Part shown: positions 37,536 to 49,700 of the stretch, one piece after another | Numbering within the stretch: the first letter of the stretch is position 1 | Layout of the letters: every line of letters begins with the position of its first letter | Assembly (NCBI GenBank): GCA_960531495.1 | Contig: CAUIJY010000068.1 | Span: 1,922,001-1,986,000, forward strand | Origin: Zeus faber | Lineage: Eukaryota; Chordata; Actinopteri; Zeiformes; Zeidae | Direction: 5' to 3' | Length of the DNA: 64,000 nt | Translations under genes and position numbers: made by a program | Notes under the pieces: model-generated | The model's database searches: none | What the model saw: only the letters and a program-made list of their open reading frames with translations | Told to the model about the DNA's origin: nothing

Positions 37536-40500
37536 CCCATACAACATGTATTTGTGGAGTTATGATCATTTTCGTCATTGTGTGCACATGTGGGAAAAAA
37601 CGCATTTTCAGCCGATTTAAACGTCGAAAAGGGGAATTTGTTAAACGCTTCAGTCATTACTCTGTGTGACAGTGTCAGACAGTTTAAATACAATGGTGAA
37701 CTAGTATATGCTGCTAAAGTGTTGTTTGTCAAACAGTTTTAGGCCCATGTAAAATGTATTTGTCGAGTTATGATTATTTTCATCATTGTGTGCACATGTG
37801 GGAAAAAACGCATTTTCAGCCGATTTAAACGTCGAAAAGGGGAATTGCTTAAACGCTTCAGTCATTACTCTGTGTGACAGTGTCAGACAGTTTAAATACA
37901 ATGGTGAACTAGTATATGCTGCTAAAGCGTTGTTTGTCAAACAGTTTTAGGCCCATACAACATGTATTTGTCGAGGTATGAGCATTTTCAGAACATTGGA
38001 CGGTTTGCTGTCTAGCTGAATTAGAGAAACACCGAACCATTGTCTCTTCAGAGGTGAATGATTCAGAATGCTGCAGTACAGCATTGAAATTTAATTAATA
38101 TGATGAACTATTATGTGCTTCCTAAGTTTTTCTCTCAGATTTCTATGCCCATCTAACATGTATTTCTGGAGTTATGATCATTTTCAGAACTTGTGACGGT
38201 TTGCTGTCTAGCTGAATTAGAGAAACACCGAACCATTGTCTCTTCAGAGGTGAATGATTCAGAATGCTGCAGTACAGCATAGAAATTTAATTAATATGAT
38301 GAACTATTATGTGCTTCCTAAGTTTTTCTCTCAGATTTCTATGCCCATCTAACATGTATTTGTGGAGTTAGGATCATTTTCATCATAGTGTGCACATGTG
38401 GGAAAAAACGCATTTTCAGCCGATTTAAACGTCGAAAAGGGGAATTGCTTAAACGCTTCAGTCATTACTCTTTGATACAGTGTCAGACAGTTTAAATACA
38501 ATGGTGAACTAGTATATGCTGCTAAAGTGTTGTTTGTCAACCAGTTTTAGGCCCATCTAACATGTATTTGACGAGTTATGATCATTTTCATCATTGTGTG
38601 CACATGTGGGAAAAAACGCATTTTCAGCCGATTTAAACGTCGAAAAGGGGAATTGCTCAAACGCTTCAGTCATTACTCTGTGTGACAGTGTCAGACAGTT
38701 TAAATACAATGGTGAACTAGTATATGCTGCTAAAGCGTTGTTTGTCAAACAGTTTTAGGCCCATACAACATGTATTTGTCGAGGTATGAGCATTTTCAGA
38801 ACATTGGACGGTTTGCTGTCTAGCTGAATTAGAGAAACACCGAACCATTGTCTCTTCAGAGGTGAATGATTCAGAATGCTGCAGTACAGCATAGAAATTT
38901 AATTAATATGATGAACTATTATGTGCTTCTTAAGTGTTTCTCACAGATTTCTAGGCCCATCTAACATGTATTTGTGGAGTTATGATCATTTTCATCATTG
39001 TGTGCACATGTGGGAAAAAACGCATTTTCAGCCGATTTAAACGTCGAAAAGGGGAATTGGTAAAACGCTTTAGTCATTACTCTGTGTGACAGTGTCAGAC
39101 AGTTTAAATACAATGGTGAACTGGTATATGCTGCTAAAGTGTAGTTTGTCAACCAGTTTTAGGCCCATCTAACATGTATTTGTCGAGTTATGATCATTTT
39201 CATCATTATGTGTACATGTGGGAAAAAACGCATTTTCAGCCGATTTAAACGTCGAAAAGGGGAATTGCTTAAACGCTTCAGTCATTACTCTGTGTGACAG
39301 TGTCAGACAGTTTAAATACAATGGTGAACTAGTATATGCTGCTAAAGCGTTGTTTGTCAAACAGTTTTAGGCCCATACAACATGTATTTGTCGAGGTATG
39401 AGCATTTTCAGAACATTGGACGGTTTGCTGTCTAGCTGAATTAGAGAAACACCGAACCATTGTCTCTTCAGAGGTGAATGATTCAGAATGCTGCAGTACA
39501 GCATTGAAATTTAATTAATATGATGAACTATTATGTGCTTCCTAAGTTTTTCTCTCAGATTTCTATGCCCATCTAACATGTATTTCTGGAGTTATGATCA
39601 TTTTCAGAACTTGTGACGGTTTGCTGTCTAGCTGAATTAGAGAAACACCGAACCATTGTCTCTTCAGAGGTGAATGATTCAGAATGCTGCAGTACAGCAT
39701 AGAAATTTAATTAATATGATGAACTATTATGTGCTTCTTAAGTGTTTCTCACAGATTTCTAGGCCCATCTAACATGTATTTGTGGAGTTATGATCATTTT
39801 CATCATTGTGTGCACATGTGGGAAAAAACGCATTTTCAGCCGATTTAAACGTCGAAAAGGGGAATTGCTTAAACGCTTCAGTCATTACTCTGTGTGACAG
39901 TATCAGACAGTTTAAATACAATGGTGAACTAGTATATGCTGCTAAAATGTTGTTTGTCAAACAGTTTTAGACCCATCTAACATGTATTTGTCGAGTTATG
40001 ATCATTTTCATCATTATGTGCACATGTGGGAAAAAACGCATTTTCAGCCGATTTAAACGTCGAAAAGGGGAATTGGTTAAACGCTTCAGTCATTACTCTT
40101 TGATACAGTGTCAGACAGTTTAAATACAATGGTGAACTAGTATATGCTGCTAAAGTGTTGTTTGTCAAACAGTTTTAGGCCCATGTAAAATGTATTTGTC
40201 GAGTTATGATTATTTTCATCATTGTGTGCACATGTGGGAAAAAAGGCATTTTCAGCCGATTTAAACGTCGAAAAGGGGAATTGCTTAAACGCTTCAGTCA
40301 TTACTCTGTGTGACAGTGTCAGACAGTTTAAATACAATGGTGAACTAGTATATGCTGCTAAAGCGTTGTTTGTCAAACAGTTTTAGGCCAATACAACATG
40401 TATTTGTCGAGGTATGAGCATTTTCAGAACATTGGACGGTTTGCTGTCTAGCTGAATAAGAGAAACACCGAACCATTGTCTCTTCAGAGGTGGATGATTC

Positions 40501-43500
40501 AGAATGCTGCAGGACAGCATAGAAATTTTATTAATATGATGAACTATTATGTGCTTCCTAAGTTTTTCTCTCAGATTTCTATGCCCATCTAACATGTATT
40601 TGTGGAGTTAGGATCATTTTCATCATAGTGTGCACATGTGGGAAAAAACGCATTTTCAGCCGATTTAAACGTCGAAAAGGGGAATTGCTTAAACGCTTCA
40701 GTCATTACTCTGTGTGACAGTGTCAGACAGTTTAAATACAATGGTGAACTAGTATATGCTGCTAAAGTGTTGTTTGTCAACCAGTTTTAGGCCCATCCAA
40801 CATGTATTTGTCGAGTTATGATCATTTTCATCATTATGTGTACATGTGGGAAAAAACGCATTTTCAGCCGATTTAAACGTCGAAAAGGGGAATTGCTTAA
40901 ACGCTTCAGTCATTACTCTGTGTGACAGTGTCAGACAGTTTAAATACAATGGTGAACTAGTATATGCTGCTAAAGCGTTGTTTGTCAAACAGTTTTAGGC
41001 CCATACAACATGTATTTGTCGAGGTATGAGCATTTTCAGAACATTGGACGGTTTGCTGTCTAGCTGAATTAGAGAAACACCGAACCATTGTCTCTTCAGA
41101 GGTGAATGATTCAGAATGCTGCAGTACAGCATTGAAATTTAATTAATATGATGAACTATTGTGTGCTTCTTAAGTGTTTCTCACAGATTTCTAGGCCAAT
41201 CTAACATGTATTTGTGGAGTTATGATCATTTTCATCATTGTGTGCACATGTGGGAGAAAACCCATTTTCAGCCGATTTAAACGTCGAAAAGGGGAATTGG
41301 TTAAACGCTTCAGTCATTACTCTGTGTGACAGTGTCAGACAGTTTAAATACAATGGTGAACTAGTATATGCTGCTAAAGTGTTGTTTGTCAAACAGTTTT
41401 AGGCCCATGTAAAATGTATTTGTCGAGTTATGATTATTTTCATCATTGTGTGCACATGTGGGAAAAAACGCATTTTCAGCCGATTTAAACGTCGAAAAGG
41501 GGAATTGCTTAAACGCTTCAGTCATTACTCTGTGTGACAGTGTCAGACAGTTTAAATACAATGGTGAACTAGTATATGCTGCTAAAGCGTTGTTTGTCAA
41601 ACAGTTTTAGGCCCATACAACATGTATTTGTCGAGGTATGAGCATTTTCAGAACATTGGACGGTTTGCTGTCTAGCTGAATTAGAGAAACACCGAACCAT
41701 TGTCTCTTCAGAGGTGAATGATTCAGAATGCTGCAGTACAGCATAGAAATTTTATTAATATGATGAACTATTATGTGCTTCCTAAGTTTTTCTCTCAGAT
41801 TTCTATGCCCATCTAACATGTATTTGTGGAGTTAGGATCATTTTCATCATAGTGTGCACATGTGGGAAAAAACGCATTTTCAGCCGATTTAAACGTCGAA
41901 AAGGGGAATTGCTTAAACGCTTCAGTCATTACTCTGTGTGACAGTGTCAGACAGTTTAAATACAATGGTGAACTAGTATATGCTGCTAAAGCGTTGTTTG
42001 TCAAACAGTTTTAGGCCCATACAACATGTATTTGTCGAGGTATGAGCATTTTCAGAACATTGGACGGTTTGCTGTCTAGCTGAATTAGAGAAACACCGAA
42101 CCATTGTCTCTTCAGAGGTGAATGATTCAGAATGCTGCAGTACAGCATTGAAATTTAATTAATATGATGAACTATTATGTGCTTCCTAAGTTTTTCTCTC
42201 AGATTTCTATGCCCATCTAACATGTATTTCTGGAGTTATGATCATTTTCAGAACTTGTGACGGTTTGCTGTCTAGCTGAATTAGAGAAACACCGAACCAT
42301 TGTCTCTTCAGAGGTGAATGATTCAGAATGCTGCAGTACAGCATAGAAATTTAATTAATATGATGAACTATTATGTGCTTCTTAAGTGTTTCTCACAGAT
42401 TTCTAGGCCCATCTAACATGTATTTGTGGAGTTATGATCATTTTCATCATTGTGTGCACATGTGGGAAAAAACGCATTTTCAGCCGATTTAAACGTCGAA
42501 AAGGGGAATTGGTAAAACGCTTTAGTCATTACTCTGTGTGACAGTGTCAGACAGTTTAAATACAATGGTGAACTGGTATATGCTGCTAAAGTGTAGTTTG
42601 TCAACCAGTTTTAGGCCCATCTAACATGTATTTGTCGAGTTATGATCATTTTCATCATTATGTGTACATGTGGGAAAAAACGCATTTTCAGCCGATTTAA
42701 ACGTCGAAAAGGGGAATTGCTTAAACGCTTCAGTCATTATTCTGTGTGACAGTGTCAGACAGTTTAAATACAATGGTGAACTAGTATATGCTGCTAAAGC
42801 GTTGTTTGTCAAACAGTTTTAGGCCCATACAACATGTATTTGTCGAGGTATGAGCATTTTCAGAACATTGGACGGTTTGCTGTCTAGCTGAATTAGAGAA
42901 ACACCGAACCATTGTCTCTTCAGAGGTGAATGATTCAGAATGCTGCAGTACAGCATTGAAATTTAATTAATATGATGAACTATTATGTGCTTCCTAAGTT
43001 TTTCTCTCAGATTTCTATGCCCATCTAACATGTATTTCTGGAGTTATGATCATTTTCAGAACTTGTGACGGTTTGCTGTCTAGCTGAATTAGAGAAACAC
43101 CGAACCATTGTCTCTTCAGAGGTGAATGATTCAGAATGCTGCAGTACAGCATAGAAATTTAATTAATATGATGAACAATTATGTGCTTCTTAAGTGTTTC
43201 TCACAGATTTCTAGGCCCATCTAACATGTATTTGTGGAGTTATGATCATTTTCATCATTGTGTGCACATGTGGGAAAAAACGCATTTTCAGCCGATTTAA
43301 ACGTCGAAAAGGGGAATTGGTTAAACGCTTCAGTCATTACTCTGTGTGACAGTGTCAGACAGTTTAAATACAATGGTGAACTAGTATATGCTGCTAAAGC
43401 GTTGTTTGTCAAACAGTTTTAGGCCCATACAACATGTATTTGTCGAGGTATGAGCATTTTCAGAACATTGGACGGTTTGCTGTCTAGCTGAATTAGAGAA

Positions 43501-44035
43501 ACACCGAGCCATTGTCTCTTCAGAGGTGAATGATTCAGAATGCTGCAGTACAGCATAGAAATTTTATTAATATGATGAACTATTATGTGCTTCCTAAGTT
43601 TTTCTCTCAGATTTCTATGCCCATCTAACATGTATTTGTGGAGTTAGGATCATTTTCATCATAGTGTGCACATGTGGGAAAAAACGCATTTTCAGCCGAT
43701 TTAAACGTCGAAAAGGGGAATTGCTTAAACGCTTCAGTCATTACTCTGTGTGACAGTGTCAGACAGTTTAAATACAATGGTGAACTAGTATATGCTGCTA
43801 AAGTGTTGTTTGTCAAACAGTTTTAGGCCCATGTAAAATGTATTTGTCGAGTTATGATTATTTTCATCATTGTGTGCACATGTGGGAAAAAACGCATTTT
43901 CAGCCGATTTAAACGTCGAAAAGGGGAATTGCTTAAACGCTTCAGTCATTACTCTTTGATACAGTGTCAGACAGTTTAAATACAATGGTGAACTAGTATA
44001 TGCTGCTAAAGCGTTGTTTGTCAAACAGTTTTAGG
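37536..44035 (+). repeat. 6.5-kb segmental duplicate (with 21,952-27,839)
   Basis: This copy has the same monomer order as 21,952-27,839 except for 612 extra bp at 41,000-41,611. It carries a few private changes, for example GTGTGCTTC near 41,161 and AAAGGCATT near 40,243, so it is not a perfect copy. That argues against a pure assembly duplication. Confidence 0.88.
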
Positions 44036-45235
44036 CCCATACAACATGTATTTGTCGAGGTATGAGCATTTTCAGAACATTGGACGGTTTGCTGTGTAGC
44101 TGAATTAGAGAAACACCGAACCATTGTCTCTTCAGAGGTGAATGATTCAGAATGCTGCAAGACAGCATATAAATTTTATTAATATGATGAACTATTATGT
44201 GCTTCCTAAGTTTTTCTCTCAGATTTCTATGCCCATCTAACATGTATTTCTGGAGTTATGATCATTTTCAGAACTTGTGACGGTTTGCTGTCTAGCTGAA
44301 TTAGACAAACACCGAACCATTGTCTCTTCAGAGGTGAATGATTCAGAATGCTGCAGTACAGCATTGAAATTTAATTAATATGATGAACTATTATGTGCTT
44401 CCTAAGTTTTTCTCTCAGATTTCTATGCCCATCTAACATGTATTTCTGGAGTTATGATCATTTTCAGAACTTGTGACGGTTTGCTGTCTAGCTGAATTAG
44501 AGAAACACCGAACCATTGTCTCTTCAGAGGTGAATGATTCAGAATGCTGCAGTACAGCATTGAAATTTAATTAATATGATGAACTATTATGTGCTTCCTA
44601 AGTTTTTCTGTCAGATTTCTATGCCCATCCAACATGTATTTCTGGAGTTATGATCATTTTCAGAACTTGTGACGGTTTGCTGTCTAGCTGAATTAGAGAA
44701 ACACCGAACCATTGTCTCTTCAGAGGTGAATGATTCAGAATGCTGCAGTACAGCATAGAAATTTAATTAATATGATGAACTATTATGTGCTTCCTAAGTT
44801 TTTCTCTCAGATTTCTATGCCCATCTAACATGTATTTGTGGAGTTAGGATCATTTTCATCATAGTGTGCACATGTGGGAAAAAACGCATTTTCAGCCGAT
44901 TTAAACGTCGAAAAGGGGAATTGCTTAAACGCTTCAGTCATTACTCTTTGATACAGTGTCAGACAGTTTAAATAAAATGGTGAACTAGTATATGCTGCTA
45001 AAGTGTTGTTTGTCAACCAGTTTTAGGCCCATCTAACATGTATTTGACGAGTTATGATCATTTTCATCATTGTGTGCACATGTGGGAAAAAACGCATTTT
45101 CAGCCGATTTAAACGTCGAAAAGGGGAATTGCTCAAACGCTTCAGTCATTACTCTGTGTGACAGTGTCAGACAGTTTAAATACAATGGTGAACTAGTATA
45201 TGCTGCTAAAGTGTTGTTTGTCAACCAGTTTTAGG
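44036..45235 (+). repeat. Last regular monomers before the array edge
   Basis: Order B4 A2. Private changes become more frequent here: CTGTGTAGC near 44,094, AAGACAGCATAT near 44,159, TAGACAAAC near 44,303, CCCATCCAAC near 44,625 and TTTAAATAAAATGG near 44,968. This is the start of the rise in divergence toward the edge. Confidence 0.8.
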
Positions 45236-45868
45236 CCCATCTAACATGTATTTGTCGAGTTATGATCATTTTCATCATTATGTGTCATTTGTTATGTGTG
45301 CTGCAGTACAGCATAGAAATTTAATTAATATGATGAACTATTATGTGCTTCTTAAGTGTTTCTCACAGATTTCTAGGCCCATCTAACATGTATTTGTGGA
45401 GTTATGATCATTTTCATCATTATGTGAACATGTGGGAAAAAACGCATTTTCAGCCGATTTAAATGTCGAGGTATGAGCATTTTCAGAACATTGGACGGTT
45501 TGCTGTCTAGCTGAATTAGAGAAACACCGAACCATTGTCTCTTCAGAGGTGAATGATTCAGGATGCTGCAGTACAGCATAGAAATGTAATTAATATGATG
45601 AACTATTATGTCCTTCTTAAGTGTTTCTCACAGAGTTCTAGGCCCATCTAACATGTATTTGTGGAGTTATGATTATTTTCAGAACTTTTGACGGTTTGCT
45701 GTCTAGCTGAATTAGAGAAACACCGAACCAGATTAACCAGGTTAAACGCTTCAGTCATTACTCTGTGTGAAAGTGTCAGACAGTTTAAATACAATGATGA
45801 ACTAGTATGTGCTGCTAAAGTGTTGTTTGTCAAACAGTTTTAGTCCCATACAACATGTATTTGTCGAG
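45236..45868 (+). repeat. Decayed, chimeric edge of the main array
   Basis: Four irregular units replace normal monomers. The unit at 45,236 (142 bp) opens as A and jumps to the B CTGCAGTACAGCAT segment at about 45,285-45,301. The unit at 45,378 (265 bp) follows A to AAATGTCGA and continues as B at GTCGAGGTATGAG (45,465-45,470). The unit at 45,643 (202 bp) follows B to CCGAACCA and returns to A at GTTAAACGC (about 45,730-45,741). The unit at 45,845 has only 24 bp before the minisatellite begins. Confidence 0.87.
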
Positions 45869-46733
45869 TCGAAAAACTTCAAAATATACAACGCCGAAAA
45901 ATATCACAAATACTTCAAAATTTACAACCCAGATAAATATCCCAAAAACGACATACGGAAAATGTCGAAAAACCTCAAAATACACAACGCCAAAAAATGT
46001 CCCAAAAACGTCAAAATATACAACCCAGGTAATATCCCAAAAACGATATAAAACTATGTCGAAAAACGTCAAAATATACAACGCCAAAAAATATCCCAGA
46101 AACTACATAATACTATGTCGAAAAAAGTCAAAATATACAACGCCAAATATGTCCCAAAAACGTCAAAATATACAACCCAGAGAAATATCCCAAAAACGAC
46201 ATAATACTATGTCGAAAAACGTCAAAATATACAACACGAAAAAATTTCCCAAAAACGACATAATACTATGTCGAAAAACGTCAAAATATACCACGTCGAA
46301 AAATATCACAATAACGTAAAAATATACAACCCAGATAAATATTCCAAAAACGACATACTTGTTACGTCGAAAAAAGTCAAAATATACAATGCCAAAATAT
46401 GTCCAAAGACGTCAAAATATACAACCCAGATAAATATCCCAAGAACGACATACTTGTTACGTCGAAAAAAGGCAAAATATACAACACCAAAAAATATCCC
46501 AAAAACTACATAATACTATGTCGAAAAACGTCAAAATATACAACGCCAAAATATGTCCCAAAAACGTCAAAATATACAACCCAGATAAATATCCCAAAAA
46601 CAATATATTACTATGTCGAAAAACGTCAAAAAATACAACGCCAAAAAATATCCCAAAAACTACATAATACTATGTCGAAGAACGTCAAAATATACAACAC
46701 CAAAAAATATCCCAAAAACTACATAATTCCTAT
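45869..46733 (+). repeat. A-rich minisatellite of 59-bp and ~95-bp units
   Basis: GTCGAAAAA starts recur at 45,868, 45,964, 46,058, 46,117, 46,211, 46,270, 46,366, 46,461, 46,520, 46,615 and 46,674. Intervals are 96, 94, 59, 94, 59, 96, 95, 59, 95, 59. The long unit is the short one plus one extra ~35-bp subunit (GTCAAAATATACAAC, then GCCAAAA or CCAGATAAA, then TATCCCAAAAAC). Frames of up to 154 codons cross it on the plus strand, rich in Lys, Thr, Tyr and Asn; they follow from its composition and are not proposed as genes. Confidence 0.9.
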
Positions 46734-49700
46734 CTGTCACTGTCACACAGAATAATGACTGTAGCTTTTAACCAATTCGCCTTTTCGACGTTCAAATCGG
46801 CTGAAAATGCATTTTTTCCCACATGTGCAGACTATGATGAAAATGATCATAACTCCACAAATACATGTTAGATGGGCCTAGAGGTCTGTGAGAAACACTT
46901 AAGAAGCACATAATAGTTCCTCATATTAGATTTCAATGGTGTACGGCAGCATTCTGAATCATTCACCTATAAAGAGACAAAGGTTCGGTGTTTCTCTAAT
47001 TCAGCTAGACCGCAAATCGTCCAAAGTTCTGAAAATGATCATAACTCGAAAAATACATTTTATATGGGCCTAAAACTGTTTGACCAACAACACTTTAGCA
47101 GCATATACTAGTTCATCATTGTATTTAAACTGTCTGTCACTGTCACACAGAGTAATGACTGTAGCTTATAACCAATTCGCCTTTTCGACGTTTAAATCGG
47201 CTGAAAATGCGTTTTTTCCCACATGTGCACACTATGATGAAAATGATCATAACTCCACAAATACATTTTATTTGGGCCTAAAACTGTTTGACAAACAACA
47301 CTTTAGCAGCAAATACTAGTTCGCCATTGTAATTAAACTGTCCGACACTGTCACACAGAGTAATGACTGAAGTGTTTAACCAATATGCCTTTTCCACGTT
47401 TAAATCGGCTGAAAATGCGTTTTTTCCCACATGTGCACACTATGATGAAAATGATCAAACCTCGACAAATACATTTTAAATGGGCATAAAACTGTTTGAC
47501 ATACAACACTTTAGCAGCACATACTAGTTATTCATTGTATTTAAACTGTCTGACACTGTCACACAGAGTAATGACTGAAGCTTTTAACCAAATCGCCTTT
47601 TCGACGTTTAAATCGGCTGAAAATGCGTATTTTCCCACATGTGCACACTATGATAAAAATGATCAAACCTCGACAAATACATTTTAAATGGGCCTAAAAC
47701 TGTTTGACATTCAACACTTTAGCAGCACATACTAGTTATTCATTGTATTTAAACTGTCTGACACTGTCACACAGAGTAATGACTGAAGCTTTTAACCAAA
47801 TCGCCTTTTCGACGTTTAAATCGGCTGAAAATGCATTTTTTCCCACATGTGCACACTATGATGAAAATGATCATAACTCGACAAATACATTTTCTATGGG
47901 CCTAAAACTGTTTGACAAACAACACTTTAGCAGCATATACTAGTTCACTATTGTATTTAAACTGTCTGACACTGTCACACAGAGTAATGACTGAAGTGTT
48001 TAACCAATTCGCCTTTTCGACGTTTAAATCGGCTGAAAATGCGTATTTTCCCACATGTGCACACTATGATCAAAATGATCAAACCTCGACAAATACATTT
48101 TAAATGGGCCTAAAACTGTTTGACATACAACACTTTAGCAGCACATACTAGTTATTCATTGTATTTAAACTGTCTGACACTGTCACACAGAGTAATGACT
48201 GAAGCTTTTAACCAAATCGCCTTTTCGACGTTTAAATCGGCTGAAAACGCATTTTTTCCCCACATGTGCACACTATGATGAAAATTATCATTACTCCACA
48301 AAAACATGTTAGATGGGTCTAGAAGTCTGTGAGAAACACTTAAGAAGCACATAATAGTTCATCATATTAATCAAATTTCTATGCTGTACTGCAGCATTCT
48401 GAACCATTCACCTTTGATGAGACAATGGTTCGGTGTTTCTGTAATTCAGCTAGACAGCAAACCGTTCAAAGTTCTGAAAATGCTCATAACTCGACAAATA
48501 CATGTTGTATGGAACTGAAACTGTTTGACAAACGACACTTTAGCAGCACAGACTAGTTCATCATATTAATTACATGTATATGCTGTACTGCAGCATTCTG
48601 AATCATTTACCTCTGAAGAGACAATGGTTCGGCGTTTCTTTAATTCAGCTAGACAACAAACCGTCCAAAGTTCTGAAAATGATCATAACTCCACAAATAC
48701 ATGTTAGATGGGCCTAAAACTCTGTGAGAAACACTTATGGAGCACATAATTGTTCATCATATTAATTAATTTTTTTTGTACTGCAGCATTCTTAATCATT
48801 CACCTCTGAAGAGACAATGGTTCGGTGTTTCACTAATTCAGCTAGACAGCAAACCATCCAAAGTTCTGAAAATGCTCATAACTCGACAAATACATGTTGT
48901 ATGGGACTAAAACTGTTTGGCAAATAACACTTTAGCAGCACATACTACTTCATCATTGTATTTAAACTGTCTGACACTGTCACACAGAGTAATGACTGAA
49001 GCTTTTAACCAATTCGCCTTTTCGACGTTTAAATCGGCTGAAAATGCGTCTTTTCCCACATGTGCACACTATGATGAAAATGATCATAACTCCACAAATA
49101 CATGTTAGATGGGCCTAAAACTCTGTGAGAAACACTTAAGAAGCACAGACTAGTTCATCATATTAATTAAATTTCTATGCTGTACTGCAGCATTCTGAAT
49201 CATTCACCTCTGAAGAGACAATGGGTCGGTGTTTCTCTAATTCAGTTAGACAGCAAACCGTCCAAAGTTCTGAAAATTATCATAACTCGAAAAATTCATG
49301 TTAGATGGGTCTAAAACTCTGTGAGAAACACTTATGGACCACATAATAGTTCATCATATTAATCAAATTTCTATGCTGTACTGCAGCATTGTGAACCATT
49401 CACCTTTGATGAGACAATGGTTCAGTGTTTCTCTAATTCAGCTTGAAAGCAAACCGTTCAAAGTTCTGAAACTGCTCATAACTCGACAAATAGATGTTGT
49501 ATGGGACTAAAACTGTTTGACAAACAACACTTTAGCAGCACAGACTAGTTCATCATATTAATTACATTTCTATGCTGTACTGCAGCATTCTGAATCATTC
49601 ACCTCTGAAGAGACAATGGTTCGGTGTTTCTCTAATTCAGCTAGACAGCAAACCGTCCACAGTTCTGAAAATGATCATAACTCCACAGATACATGTTAGA

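Larger units (their letters stand above)
1..45235 (+). repeat. Main A/B satellite array, about 223 head-to-tail monomers
   Basis: Two monomer types, A (208 bp) and B (196 bp), alternate without unique DNA between them. I set monomer starts at the CCCAT that opens each unit; they fall at 43, 239, 435, 643, 851 and so on to 45,028. Runs range from single monomers to five A or four B. Nearly every monomer keeps its exact length; exceptions are a few A of 206, 207 or 209 bp and three B of 195 bp. Identity between copies is very high by eye, with many stretches of hundreds of bases unchanged. The + orientation is a convention. Monomer length close to a nucleosome repeat, homogeneity and higher-order structure are typical of eukaryotic satellite DNA. 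No gene or unique insertion is visible in this stretch. Confidence 0.97.

Noticed and set aside
440..45016. Many 61-106-codon minus-strand frames in A and B monomers that look like a repeated small gene family
   Set aside because: Each is set by the repeat; monomer lengths of 208 and 196 both leave remainder 1 on division by 3, so frames break from unit to unit. Variants change amino acids freely and no domain, start context or stable gene end is visible.
1..45235. CRISPR array
   Set aside because: The repeats are about 200 bp, abut directly and have no unique spacers; no cas genes are present.
45855..46755. Lys/Thr/Tyr-rich frames of 118 and 154 codons
   Set aside because: They lie wholly in the A-rich minisatellite, shift frame with the 59/95-bp units, and overlap each other and a minus-strand frame.
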